Assembly (NCBI RefSeq): GCF_964204645.1
Contig: NC_134032.1
Span: 1,180,501-1,244,500 of the forward strand
Direction: 5' to 3'
DNA: 64,000 bases
Origin: Tubulanus polymorphus
Lineage: Eukaryota; Nemertea; Palaeonemertea; Tubulaniformes; Tubulanidae
Below are positions 15,757 to 26,899 of the stretch, in pieces. Numbering within the stretch: the first letter of the stretch is position 1; each line of letters begins with the position of its first letter. The notes below the pieces were generated by a model. That model did not search any database, was not told the DNA's origin, and saw nothing but the letters and a program-made list of their open reading frames with translations. The position numbers and the translations under genes were made by a program.

Positions 15757-16317
15757 TATCTCTTTCTCTCATTCTCATCTCTCACTCTCTCACTCTCTCA
15801 TTCTCATCTCTCACTCTCTCATTCTCATCTCACTATATTCATTCTCATCTCTCCTTACTCTCTCCTCACTCTCTCATTCTCATCTCACTAGTCTCATCTC
15901 TCCTTACTCTCTCATTCTCATCTCACTAGTCTCATCTCTCCTTACTCTCTCATTCTCATCTCACTAGTCTCATCTCTCCTTACTCTCTCATTCTCATCTC
16001 ACTAGTCTCATCTCTCCTCACTCTCTCATTCTCATCTCACTAGTCTCATCTCTCCTCACTCTCTCATTCTCATCTCACTAGTCTCATCTCTCCTCACTCT
16101 CTCATTCTCATCTCACTAGTCTCATCTCTCCTTACTCTCATCTCTCCTCACTCTCTCATTCTCATCTCACTAGTCTCATCTCTCCTCACTCTCTCATTCT
16201 CATCTCACTAGTCTCATCTCTCCTTACTCTCATCTCTCCTCACTCTCTCCTTCTCATCTCACTAGTCTCATCTCTCCTTACTCTCTCATTCTCATCTCAC
16301 TAGTCTCATCTCTCCTT
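15757..16317. repeat. 38-bp CT-rich minisatellite
   Basis: Tandem units of about 38 bp built from CTCATTCTCATCTC, ACTAGTCTCATCTC and TCCTTACTCT, about 12 full copies plus a degenerate start. The period is read from successive CTAG sites at 15888 and 15926. Confidence 0.9.
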
Positions 16318-16324
16318 ACATCTA

Positions 16325-16368
16325 CCGGGTCGTGATAGGAACTAGTTCCTGTCTCGCCCGGTAGATGG
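16325..16368. repeat. Short palindrome
   Basis: TACCGGGTCGTGATAGGAACTAG pairs with the following CTAGTTCCTGTCTCGCCCGGTA arm, with mismatches near the middle of each arm. It is a hairpin next to the 38-bp array, with no assigned function. Confidence 0.6.
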
Positions 16369-16436
16369 CATTATTTTTTTTGATAAAATTTGCTTAAGCA
16401 ATGGATAAATAGGAGTTCCTCTGTGTGCTGTCAGTA

Positions 16437-16503
16437 CGTCCCCTATAGCGTAGTGGGTAGGGTGCTGGGCTGCTAGTCGAATGGTTGGTGGTTCAAATCC
16501 CAT
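16437..16503 (+). repeat. tRNA-derived SINE head
   Basis: It looks like a degenerate tRNA: an A-box-like TAGCGTAGTGGGTAGG and a B box GGTTCAAATCC at tRNA spacing. The 3' acceptor-stem strand is absent and the sequence runs into ATAATAATAAAATG simple repeat, so a functional tRNA is unlikely. The antisense open frame across it (16342-16776) contains the typical spurious peptide seen opposite tRNA-like sequence. Confidence 0.7.
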
Positions 16504-16828
16504 AATAATAAAATGATAATTGATAATTGAGGTGAATTTTATTTTATTTTGATGTTTCAATAAAATGTTGAATTTTACTTTTGAATTTGGAATAAATGCT
16601 TTGATTTGTACTTTGCGTTTGTCCTTTCCTTTTTGACTTTGTCCTTTCCTTGAACGTGAGAAGTTGTAAGCGGAAGAGTCCTTTCCGGAGCAGTGTCGAA
16701 TATGAAGTTGTGAGGGGAAGAGTCCTTTCCGGGGCAAAGTGCCCGAGACAGAGAGATTCTTAGTAAAGACGAGCATTTTATGTAGATGGACGTTTATTTA
16801 TTTACGTTACTTTATAACATGCGGCAAA

Positions 16829-17135
16829 ACGAAATAATGACGGAGTAGAGTCTGCGTCTCGAGGTTTGGAGATGGTTCTGTAGTCGGAGTAGAGTCTGCA
16901 TCTCGAGGTTTGAAGATGGTGCCGTAGTCGGAGTAGAGTCTGCATCTCGAGGTTTGGAGATGGTTCTGTAGTCGGAGTAGAGTCTGCATCTCGAGGTTTG
17001 AAGATGGTGCCGTAGTCGGAGTAGAGTCTGCGTCTCGAGGTTTGAAGATGGTGCCGTAGTCGGGAGTAGAGTCTGCGTCTCGAGGTTTGAAGATGGTGCC
17101 GTAGTCGGAGTAGAGTCTGCGTCTCGAGGTTTGAA
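16829..17135. repeat. 44-bp minisatellite
   Basis: About seven copies of a 44-bp unit (GTAGTCGGAGTAGAGTCTGC, GTCTCGAGGTTTGAAG, ATGGTGCC). Alternate copies end TGGTGCC or TGGTTCT, suggesting a two-unit higher-order period. Long minus-strand open frames across it are repeat artefacts. Confidence 0.9.
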
Positions 17136-17278
17136 GTTGCTGTTACTCAAATATTGCCGGCTGAAAAAGAAATCGGATGAATTGGAAAACGATTCCTGAT
17201 GGGTGTAGTTTAATATAGTTACCTTATCTTAGTGTAAAGATACCGAAACAGCAAAATGTGGGTTGATGCGGTTCCCAA

Positions 17279-17279
17279 T

Positions 17280-17361
<82 letters not shown>
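17279..17361. repeat. (CAG)n / (CTG)n microsatellite, about 27 repeats
   Basis: An uninterrupted CAG run on the plus strand. No flanking exon structure supports a polyglutamine or polyleucine protein. A second, shorter and interrupted CAG run occurs at 17703-17744. Confidence 0.95.
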
Positions 17362-17702
17362 ACGAGTCGTGTACATGTAGTTGTAGTAGCAAACTGGTTT
17401 CGGTTTAACCCTAAAAAGACACAATATTCATAATGTATAAAATTGCGACTAATATAAATCTTTGATAACCGAACTAGAATTTGAAACTAAAAACCTTTAA
17501 CTTCAAAATGCAATTTCGATTCAAATTAAGCCGAATTGGGTTCAACAATCAAAACGCGATAATTTTCGAAAGATTCGATTCCGAGTTTTGAATTCTATAT
17601 GAAATTTCTAACCTGATCAAAATGTGTGTAACTTGAAATAGAACATCGGAAATCGGCAACAACAGCAACTCGTCCTCATCAGCAAGTGAGTATCCGACAT
17701 TA

Positions 17703-17703
17703 A

Positions 17704-17744
<41 letters not shown>
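17703..17744. repeat. Second CAG-rich microsatellite
   Basis: About 13 CAG units with one TAG interruption. It is embedded in CAG/CAA-rich DNA (17655-17790) that might once have been a Gln-rich exon, but no continuous frame with splice sites could be assembled. Confidence 0.8.
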
Positions 17745-17746
<2 letters not shown>

Positions 17747-17789
17747 TCGGGATCTCCTCCGCAATCGTCAGCACCAACAGCCGCCAGTC

Positions 17790-18833
17790 TCATCTTGCGT
17801 TCTCAATCGCTAGGCGTCACAAATTCCTTCACGTTCCAGTCTCTCCTAACATCATCAGCCGCTAATTAGTAGGTTGTTCGCTTGAAGCCACACGTTCTTC
17901 ACGCCTTGTTGCAGAGCTCTTATAGGTTGACCTTCATCACTGGACATCGGTTCTCCGACTGGCATCGGGAGGCTCGAACCGCGCTTCTAATACCTACGTC
18001 GACCAATCAGCGACGGTGCATCATCGAGGCGACCGGAATGGGTCAATCAGAGAGCTCGATCGCGCATTCCTGTGACAGAACCGAGTCCGTGACGCTAATC
18101 CTCAAGAACCATTCAATTCGTGCCAAACATTTTCAATGGGGCCTACAGGTCATCGAGTTTAATTCGACTATTCATAGAGACACATATTGTTAAAGATAGA
18201 AATATCGAATGCTACGATTTTAGCCTAAAATTGTATGCTGAAATTTTATCTAAACTATCCAACAAACTTTAGTGTAGATTTCCCTTCTATCTCCGTCTGG
18301 TTTTGAACTATAATACCGGCTCAGTTTTACTATTTTCGAGTTCTGCTTTAGGATATTGAAGTTTGCTTAAGGGTTTGTGCAGTGACGCGGCACTATTGTG
18401 TAGTAGAGCGTATGACAGGTCTCCAGACAGTGATTCTCTATTGGATAGAGTCAATTTGAAGCCGAATTTATACACACGTTCACCAGACATTGCCGCGTGC
18501 ACATCTACTCTGACTGGAATTTGGTGACGCTAAAAAATCATCGAAATTTTGTCATCAGTCGAGAAAGACCTGTGATTGATCATCGTCCGCGTTGCATGCA
18601 GATACCACCGAATTCTCGCTTGGATTTCTTCAGTTCGAGGAATTAAATAAATATAAAAATTTCCCAAACCCTCACAACTAAACTTAAAATAACAAACTAA
18701 AATTGTAAAAAAGTCGAAGGTCCCTGGGGGAATTACTCCGCTGCCGGGACCGGTATTGTGGGATAAATAAATAATTCAGCCAGAAACGACTGAATTAAAC
18801 ATAATTTACCCCACACCAGTTATTTTGTAGGAC
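17790..18833. other. Non-coding stretch
   Basis: No gene is recognised. A 103-codon open frame at 17882-18193 lacks ATG and any domain. A TAAATAAATAA tail near 18763-18775 may be the 3' end of an old retroelement. Confidence 0.45.
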
Positions 18834-18834
18834 T

Positions 18835-18990
18835 CACGCATTAGCAACCTCATTCCAGGGAGGACAGTACTCTCGACTCGCCCGCTTACCGGAGATCATT
18901 TGCCACATCCTGACCCGCCTCCTCCGAGACTCGAACCCGGGCCACAGCGGTGACACGCAAGTCGCCGACCGACTACGCCATCCGGTCCGC
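18835..18990 (-). repeat. tRNA-derived SINE, minus strand
   Basis: Read on the minus strand from about 18990: GGACCGGATGGCGTAGTCGG (A-box-like), then GGGTTCGAGTCTC (B box) about 35 bases later, followed by a non-tRNA body to about 18835. Two small open frames covering it are spurious. Confidence 0.7.
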
Positions 18991-19582
18991 CCGATTTTGA
19001 CAGGAAAACATTCGAACATATTCGACTGCCATTCGAACATTCGGATAAAAGACATGACGTCACAATGGTCAACGCCGTGACGATGTCGACTCGGACTGAA
19101 ATCGCCAGTTTCTGACCAATCTTAGATATCGCAGCTAGTACCACAGCACTATAAATTTCTGTGAATTCATTCAATGCTTTTTTGAAGAAAAAAAAACATT
19201 CCCATCTAGACGATAAATATAATTCATATCTAATTTAAACACGAACCGAAATCAAGCGATTTTTAAACTGATTTTCGTATTTCTTGTCAAAGGTAAGTCG
19301 GGGTTATCTGGGTTTCCCGATGACCTAATTAGAAACCCGGAAGGGGATTCCGTCACCAGTAAATCCGACTACTATTGACGAGCTTCGCGCGATACTTACA
19401 GGAGGTTCATTTTTACAGGCGAGAAATCAAACACTTCATCAAACTCTATTACAAACATTTCAATCATTCAATTTCAAACTCACGTCATTTATCTAGCTAT
19501 CTGTACACAAAACCGCGTTCGGGCGACTTGAATACGTGTGATTTAATCGTACACTGTACCGATATTTAAAAAAAAACTTAAC

Positions 19583-19802
19583 TTAGGCCAAAAAAAATTG
19601 ATACCTTGTTTCTCCGCTCTGCTGAGCTTAAATGTTGACCCGGCCGGCCGCCTATCTACCCTATACATTAATTTTTTTTAAAGTGTGATCAATTTCACCA
19701 GACCCGGCCGCTATAGAAATGAACTGTTTATAAATTTTATCATATTTTACAAAAATGACCCGGCCGCTGCGGAGAAACAAGGTATCATTTTTGTTTAGCC
19801 TT
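19583..19802. mobile_element. MITE with ~35-bp inverted repeats (GATACCTTGTTTCTCCGC), copy 1
   Basis: The left end TTAGGCC...GATACCTTGTTTCTCCGC is complementary to the right end GCGGAGAAACAAGGTATC...TTTAGCCTTAA. Internal GACCCGGCCG motifs occur three times. Other copies are at 46632-46854 (TMEM241 intron 10) and 51681-51855 (MTHFSD intron). It is about 220 bp, non-coding and present in several copies, typical of a MITE. Confidence 0.85.
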
Positions 19803-22079
19803 AACAAACAATTAGAATTTATTCATTTCGTCGAAAAGTTTCTCACATGGTTGTCATTAGTTTGCCCAGAATAAACGACGCATCCTCGTGAAATAGTGAC
19901 GATATTAATACTATATCTCATATGATATCGAACTACGTTTGGGGTGACTGACCTACGCGGGGGGTCGGGGGTATGGTGCAATGAATTCGATTTTCAGTGT
20001 TTTATAACTACAGTTTAAAGATAACATAATACTCGCTTGCCAGAGTCTTCGAACGACCGTAGTGGACGAACTAATTACCGATTTGCGGGCCTGATTCCGA
20101 GGAAAATTCTCAAACTCTGAAAACTGCTCAGACACTATTGAACCAAACCATTTTTCTATAAGAGAATAAGCATTAAAAGAGCAAATATGAATCGGGATAT
20201 TTCTAGTATCGTCTGGCAGAGAGCGACAGGTGTTTTTATGTACCAATTATTTGCGCGCAATTAAAATAATATCGAAGGAAAAATATGGAAAGTTGTCAAT
20301 GAAGATGATAAATGATCATTCAAAAATGTAAATGAATAATTCATCCTGTATATAATACTAATCAATTGTTAAGTAAGTGAATATCGTTACCTGAAAAAAT
20401 AAGGTAACAACATCAAAAATTCAGAACGTATTCATAATATCATATTTAATCAGAATTAGACGACAGGTCTGTATTCTAAGTAATAAGGAAATTGTATTTT
20501 AGTTCACAGAAATCCCGCCATCGTTATTCATAGGGGCAGCACTGTACGGTTGACATCACACCAAGCCTCGCTATCTTACTGTGGCATGCGAGTAACACAG
20601 ATATTTTTTTAGCCAAATTTTGCTCATTATTTAACACGATTTCGTTGTATATGAATAATTATATCTTCTTCTAAGCTCTATTCAAGAGGATCTTATTCTT
20701 ATAATGATTTTCAAGCTATTTTTCATAGAACTCATTTGTCGGCGGAAGGTTTTAGCATCCGGTTAAGCGGTAGGCTCACATGCCACAGAAAGAATTTCAA
20801 GCAAATTAAATTTTATTTTCCAAAGTAGTGCATTAATCCAAAGTTACTATCAACGTTGCAGCACATGAACGCTTAAACATCCTATTTAGGTCGACCATTC
20901 TTCGTCAGGGATACAATCAAACTCTCTCTTATGAAACCAACCGCAAATTGACGACTTGAACCTCGTTAATACGACTTCATCTGTGTAAAGACGAAACCAG
21001 TTTGATTCAACAATTGCACTATCCCACAAGATTGTTATTAACGAGATTCCACTTAAACTAGAACAGAAAATCAGTTACAACTACCACAAAATTAGTGAAT
21101 AATTAATTCATTGTGAATTATGCATTTATTTCAGTGAAAAATGTGCATCAGAGTTAAATATCAAACTTAAGTCTTGAATAAAGCGAACATGTGATCAACT
21201 CCGCAATGAACTGACTGAACTAACCCAGGAATCGAAACCTGAAATCAGATTTACAATATCAGACATCAGATTTACAATATCAGACATCAGATTTATGACG
21301 CATCAGTATCACACATGTTGTTTCTGGTGCGTTATGTTATTACAGTACAGTAGAGTCTGTTCCTAACTCGAATCAATGTGATACCAGTGATTTTCCATTG
21401 ACTGATGATTTAATTTCCGTGGTCGAGAATTAAACATACCGTAAACCTAGCAATCTAACTCAGAAATGTCTAAAAACTCCTGCACTTTTGTCGAATTCAG
21501 ATAGAAATGAAATCATTTTCTGACTTTCTAACGGAATTTTCTGATCCTCAACTCAGATTTTTGCTTAGCAAGTATAAATTTAGCCAGTCTCAGTTTGAGT
21601 TAGACAAGGTTTACTGTTTTTGAGTTAAAAGCCGACAGCAATTTGCACCGTCGTGGAGAAATAAAATTTGAAATTAAATTTCCTTCCAAAATATGGAGTG
21701 AGTGATGTTTTAGGAGTGTTTTCAATCTAGAGAAATTGAGACTTACCTTAAACGGAAAGAATTGATCGTCAAAGTTTCCTAAACCTTATGAGCCGTGTTT
21801 ATTTCTACCCCACACGTACAGATCATTGTTATCTACAATATAATAACATTGCAAACATTGTAACATCATTCTAGATACTAGGCTAGGGATTGATAGAGAT
21901 AGGGAATAGGGTTTAGGGATAGAGGGAGCAGGGCCAGGGAGTTTCAGAGTTACTAGGCATAAGAATAGAAATAGCGTGTTTCAGAAATCCTCAGAAATGT
22001 CTCAAGCCTCCATTGCCTACCTATTGATAACTATTAAAATAAGACATCAATTTCTAGCATTTCTTCCATAAGTCACGGC

Positions 22080-22175
22080 TCTACTTGGTTCATCTGGGTT
22101 CATCCTGGTTCATCTTGGTTTATCTGGGTTCATCCTGGTTCGTCTTGGTTCGTCTTGGTTCATCTTGGTCAATCT
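22080..22175. repeat. Short tandem repeat (GGTTCATCTTGGTT units)
   Basis: About eight copies of a 10-11 bp motif (GGTTCATCTT, GGTTCATCCT and similar) inside the unique part of element copy R. Its counterpart is not present in copy L, which is truncated before this point. Confidence 0.8.
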
Positions 22176-23159
22176 GCTTCACTGCATCAATGTCTGTAGT
22201 GTTCAAATCAATTATCTACTGATTGTAGGTAAAGGGGGAATCACCACCATAAGATCAGTCAATAGTTCCACCATATTGATGACAAACGTCCTAGAAAATA
22301 TACATGAAACAAGATTTGAGTTAGAGTTAGACATACAAAGTTAGAGTTAAGTCTGGTTACCGGTGTATCAGAGAAATGGCAATCTAAGGTACCCCCAAAA
22401 TCGAGGGTCAGGGGTCAAATATGTTTTGTCTCTGATTGCAATGAAATTCAGTGTAGACATGTTTTTGGGGTGCCGATCACAAATCTGAAAGAATTTTTAG
22501 GATCCGAGGTCTCAGAAATGAGAAATTCGAATTTTTGGGGGACCCCTTCAATTTTCAAAAGGCTTTGGACCCTAGAGTTTAAGTGCTATTCAAAATTTGA
22601 TTGCAGATTTGGATTCAGCATCCCGAAAATATAGGCCTAAAGGACTAAAACAAAAATTAAGCAAATCAAAGTGATTCAATTTTTGGCCCAATTTTAATAA
22701 AATTTGGTACAGCCATGGTTCTTGGGGTGCTGATCACCAATATGAAGTTAGTTTTTAGATCTGAGGCCTCTAAAATTAGATATTCAGGATTTTGTGTTTT
22801 GACGCTTATTTTCGTCACAAATTTTGATAAAATTTGGTCCAAAAATACAATTTTTCATCTATTGAGCCAAGTATTCAATAAATTTTTAGGTAAAAATTGA
22901 TGTTCTTACTAAAACCACGAATTATAATTCCTGCAACACAATTACAGAGGCTGCTACAAATAACTCCACTGACAATTCTTATGAAATGCACTTAACACTA
23001 TGTTTACAGATAAACTGTTCTCTCATAATTGTTTCTGAGACTTGAGACTGAAATTCTACTCACACTAGCAGTAATAATAGTTCGCTGAGTTCCACAATTC
23101 CACATACAAAGTTCCACATCTCCAGGAGTCCACCACTGACTGTTTTTCACGAGTATCAA

Positions 23160-23565
23160 TCCACTTATAGTCCAGTTAGTTCACGTATAGTCCGGTTAGT
23201 TCACTAGTAGTCCGGTTAGTTCAAATATAGTCTGGTTAGTCCACTAGTAGTCCAGTTAATTCACGTATAGTCCGGTAAGTTCACGTATAGTCCGGTTAGT
23301 TCACTAGTAGTCCGGTTAGTTCAAATATAGTCTGGTTAGTCCACTAGTAGTCCAGTTAATTCACGTATAGTCCGGTAAGTTCACGTATAGTCCGGTTAGT
23401 TCACTAGTAGTCCGGTTAGTTCAAATATAGTCTGGTTAGTCCACTAGTAGTCCAGTTAATTCACGTATAGTCCGGTAAGTTCACTAGTAGTCCGGTTAGT
23501 TCACATGTTGTCCGGTAAGTTCATGTATAGTCCGGTTAGTTCACTAGTAGTCCGGTAAGTCCAGA
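23160..23565. repeat. 20-bp minisatellite, inverted counterpart
   Basis: About 20 copies of the complement of the ACCGGACTACTAGTGAACTA unit. A 120-bp block of six units recurs about three times, indicating a recent higher-order expansion that copy L lacks. Confidence 0.9.
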
Positions 23566-23698
23566 AGTTGACTGAAGAAGTTAAACTGATGAATTTCAGT
23601 TGAAGTCCACGTCCAGTATTCATGATGAAGTTTACCCACGATCCTGAAAGGAAAACCTGAAATATAAAATTGAAATCAGATTAACAAGGAAACTGACT

Positions 23699-24470
23699 GA
23701 GAGGTTGCGGGAGGATGGGGTGAGAGGTTGCGGGAGGATGGGGTGAGAGGTTGCAGGAGGATGGGGTGAGAGGTTGCAGGAGGATGGGGTGAGAGGTTGC
23801 GGGAGGATGGGGTGAGAGGTTGCGGGAGGATGGGGTGAGAGGTTGCGGGAGGATGGGGTGAGAGGTTGGGGGAGGATGGGGTGAGAGGTTGGGGGAGGAT
23901 GGGGTGAGAGGTTGAGGATGGGGTGAGAGGTTGGGGAGGATGGGGTGAGAGGATGGGGCGAGAGGTTGGGGAGGATGGGGTGAGAGGTTGGGGGAGGATG
24001 GGGTGAGAGGTTGAGGGAGGATGGGGTGAGAGGTTGGGGATGATGGGGTGAGAGGTTGAGGGAGGATGGGGTGAGAGGTTGCGGGAGGATGGGGTGAGAG
24101 GTTGGGGGAGGATGGGGTGAGAGGTTGGGGGAGGATGGGGTGAGAGGTTGAGGATGGGGTGAGAGGTTGGGGAGGATGGGGTGAGAGGTTGGGGGAGGAT
24201 GGGGTGAGAGGTTGGGGGAGGATGGGGTGAGAGGTTGAGGGAGGATGGGGTGAGAGGTTGGGGATGATGGGGTGAGAGGTTGAGGGAGGATGGGGTGAGA
24301 GGTTGAGGGAGGATGGGGTGAGAGGTTGGGGGAGGATGGGGTGAGAGGTTGGGGGAGGATGGGGTGAGAGGTTGGGGGAGGATGGGGTGAGAGGTTGAGG
24401 GAGGATGGGGTGAGAGGTTGGGGAGGATGGGGTGAGAGGTTGAGGGAGGATGGGGTGAGAGGTTGAGGGA
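23699..24470. repeat. 21-bp minisatellite, inverted counterpart
   Basis: About 37 copies of the G-rich complement of the 21-bp unit. Irregular 12-bp and 18-bp units are interspersed. Two minus-strand open frames of 269-284 codons crossing it are artefacts of the stop-free repeat. Confidence 0.95.
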
Positions 24471-25532
24471 CTGGTTGATAAGGGAAGCAAAACCTACGAT
24501 TACTCTAAGACATGGTAAAGGCTTAAGCAAAAGTAATCAGCAGTCTTCAGCACTTGTTTGCTGGATTAACAGATTATTATTTTCACGCACCTCTGCTGAT
24601 ACGAGTTGCTGTGGGACTGGGAGTAAGATCGTGAAACTGGTCAAGCCAGCTGATGATGGTAACCTGCTAGCATGGCCTAGTGAAAGTGGTTATTGATATC
24701 GAGTGAGGTTCCAGTGTCTGTGGTGAGGTCACTGAGTGAGGCCCCCTGTGTCTGCGAGTTCACTGCGTGAGGTCCCCCTTGTGTCCCTGGAAGACATGAA
24801 ATCTCATGAATTATTTTACTTACCTATATTAGTGTCAGTAGGTGGTTGTAGGACGTAGTGAAGGTCGGTGGCCACGGCCACAGCAAGGTTAAAAACACTG
24901 AGGTTCCTGAGGTGTTTTTGAGGACAAGAATTCTCACGAATTCTTACCGAGAGAATAGTTTCATTGTAAATAAAGAATTAGCGATTGAATTGAGTGCGCG
25001 ATTACCATGCCGGCCGTCTAGTGCTGCCCCAATGTATAACGATAGCGGGTAAAACGTGAACTAACATAATACTCGCTTGCCAGAGTCTTCGAACGGCCGT
25101 AATGGACGAACTAATTACCGATTTGCGGGCCGGATGGCGAGGAAAGTTCTCAAACTCTTAAAACTGTTCTGAAACGTTTGAACCATGCATTGTTTCTATA
25201 AGAGAATTAAGCATTAAAAGAGTAAATTTGAATCGGGATATTTCTAGTATCGTCTGGCAGAGAGCGACAGGTGTTTGTATGTTCCGATTATTTGCGCGCA
25301 ATTAAAATAGAAGGAAAATATGGAAAGTTTGTCAATTCAGATGATAAATGATCATTCAAAAATGTAAATGAATAATTCATTCTGTATATAATACTAATTA
25401 ATTGATAAGTAAGTGAATTTTAGCTAAAGAAAAATTGAATATCGTTACCTGGAAAATAAGGAAATATCATCAAAAATTCAGAACGTATTCATAATATCAT
25501 ATTTAATCAGAATTAGACGACAAACTGGTCCG

Positions 25533-25660
25533 TGGTTTAGTTTCACGATCGGATATTTTCACAAACCACAGCATAAAAAATATGCAGTAGGTCACAGCTT
25601 ATACTGCGCAGTTGGTATCCGATTATAAAAAGGTTACCGCCAACGATTAGGTAACTAACT
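25533..25660. mobile_element. Truncated copy of the AGTYAGTWACCT MITE
   Basis: It contains GGTTTAGTTTCACGAT...GGATATTTTCACAAACCAC and ends CCAACGATTAGGTAACTAACTT, matching the copies at 47581-47718 and 53062-53179. The left terminal repeat is missing and is replaced by the end of element copy R, so the two are abutted at 25532. Confidence 0.75.
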
Positions 25661-26430
25661 TAAGACACAGGGACCTCACTCAGTGACCTCACAGACACAG
25701 GGACCTCACTCAGTGACCTCACAGACACGGGGACCTCACTCGGTGTTAATAACCACTTTCACTAGGCCGTACTAGCTGCGTGCACATGGTGCAGACGATA
25801 GTTTCACAGATTTAGACGAGCTGTTACAATTCCTGTTATTTCCTCCTCTTTTCGACATCTTCAGCAGGTTACCACCAGCTGATTCAACCAGTTTCGCCAT
25901 CTTACTCCCATAGCAACTCGTTTCAGCAGAGTTGTGTGAAAATGATAATCTGTGAATCCATTAAACAAGTGCTGGAAACTGCTGAACACTTTTGCTTACT
26001 AGAGTAATTGTATAGGTTTAGCTCCCCTTTTCAACCATCCTCCCCCCAACCTCTCAGTCAGTCTCCCTGTTAATGTGATTCTCTAGACTGTTTCAATTTT
26101 ACATCGTAGGTTCTCCTCTTTGGACTGCCGTGTAAACTTCATCATGAATACTGGACGTGGACTTCAACCGAAATTCATCAGTTTTACTTCTTCAGTCAAC
26201 TTCTTCTGGACTACTATACTAACCGGACTATACGTTAACTAACCGGACTACTGTAGTGAACTAACCGGACTATTAGTGAATTTACCGGATGTGAACTAAC
26301 TGGACTATATTAGTTCACTGACTAGATAGTGGATTGATACTCGTGGAAAAACGATCAGTGGTGCACTCCTGAAGGTCAGACACAGATCAGTCGAACTTTC
26401 TATGGCAGTGCCACGCAGTTGCAATGTTGG
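25661..26430 (+). mobile_element. Third, internally deleted fragment of the composite element body
   Basis: It repeats landmarks of body B in the orientation of copy L: the GGGACCTCACTCAGTGACCTCACA repeats, AATAACCACTTTCACTAGGCC, the AACAAGTGCTG segment, a remnant of the 21-bp unit (26039-26058) and the GAACTAACCGGACTA units. The 21-bp array is nearly absent, so about 0.6 kb is missing. It is inverted relative to copy R next to it. Confidence 0.75.
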
Positions 26431-26591
26431 TTGATTACATGTCAGTAAATATGTTGTAACATACCCATCTCAAACAATGGCTGTACTGTGATAGCCTTGT
26501 CTTACTGTCATGTAGCTGTATTTGTTGTCTGAGAATAAAACGGCTTTCATATTCATTATTCATGTTAAATCTTTCATTTGTTTGGTTAAAT

Positions 26592-26742
26592 TCCAGTAAA
26601 TCGCCCCTTAGCCCGACCCTGCCAGTAAACAACCCCATAGCCCGACCCTGCCAGTCAATCGCCCCATAGCCCGACCCTGCCAGTAAATCGCCCCATACCT
26701 CACCCTGACGGTAAATCGCCCCATAGCTCACCCTCGCAGGTA
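26592..26742. repeat. 30-bp minisatellite
   Basis: About five copies of AAATCGCCCCATAGCCCGACC...CCTGCCAGT. The overlapping minus-strand 131-codon open frame (26435-26830) is explained by the repeat and has no domain. Confidence 0.85.
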
Positions 26743-26899
26743 CATCGTCGTCCAAAACAGTTCGGTTCTGCCAGTTGTATCGGTTTTTGTTGTTAGTAGC
26801 CGTCATATTGGCTCCCTCACCGAAGACCATACTATTTTTTCTGACTTAATTAATGTAATTTTTCTGACTTCATAAAACGTACAAGTTTCCGATCCATAC

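Larger units (their letters stand above)
20012..25532 (-). mobile_element. Composite ~5.5-kb element, near-complete copy (copy R)
   Basis: Direct repeats in the same orientation flank the body: about 20012-20500 and 25066-25532, each about 470-490 bp and clearly alike (both contain TAATACTCGCTTGCCAGAGT near their start). The body (20503-25065) begins TTAGTTCAC...CCCGCCATCGTTAT and ends with the inverted counterpart ATAACGATAGCGGG...GTGAACTAA, giving 45-bp terminal inverted repeats. Contents in order: 20503-20945 ('mid'), unique DNA 20946-22257, AT-rich repetitive DNA 22380-22910, 20-bp minisatellite 23160-23565, 21-bp minisatellite 23699-24470, conserved edge 24490-25065. No enzyme gene, tRNA primer site or polypurine tract is evident, and the direct repeats lack TG..CA ends, so a standard LTR assignment is not supported. 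Confidence 0.75.

Noticed and set aside
16437-16503. Functional tRNA gene
   Set aside because: A and B boxes are present but the acceptor stem cannot close at the 3' side and simple repeat follows; a SINE head fits better.
16342-16776. 144-codon minus-strand open frame
   Set aside because: It runs antisense across a tRNA-like SINE head and gives the kind of peptide commonly seen opposite tRNA sequence; no domain.
16812-17150. 112-codon minus-strand open frame with repeated peptide
   Set aside because: Produced by the 44-bp minisatellite.
17224-17424. Poly-leucine open frame on the minus strand
   Set aside because: A CTG run read in one frame; no exon context.
20012-25532. LTR retrotransposon
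   Set aside because: The 470-bp direct repeats resemble LTRs, but TG..CA ends, a primer-binding site, a polypurine tract and any gag/pol coding are lacking, and inverted repeats lie at both inner borders.
26435-26830. 131-codon minus-strand open frame
   Set aside because: Explained by a 30-bp minisatellite; no domain or start support.
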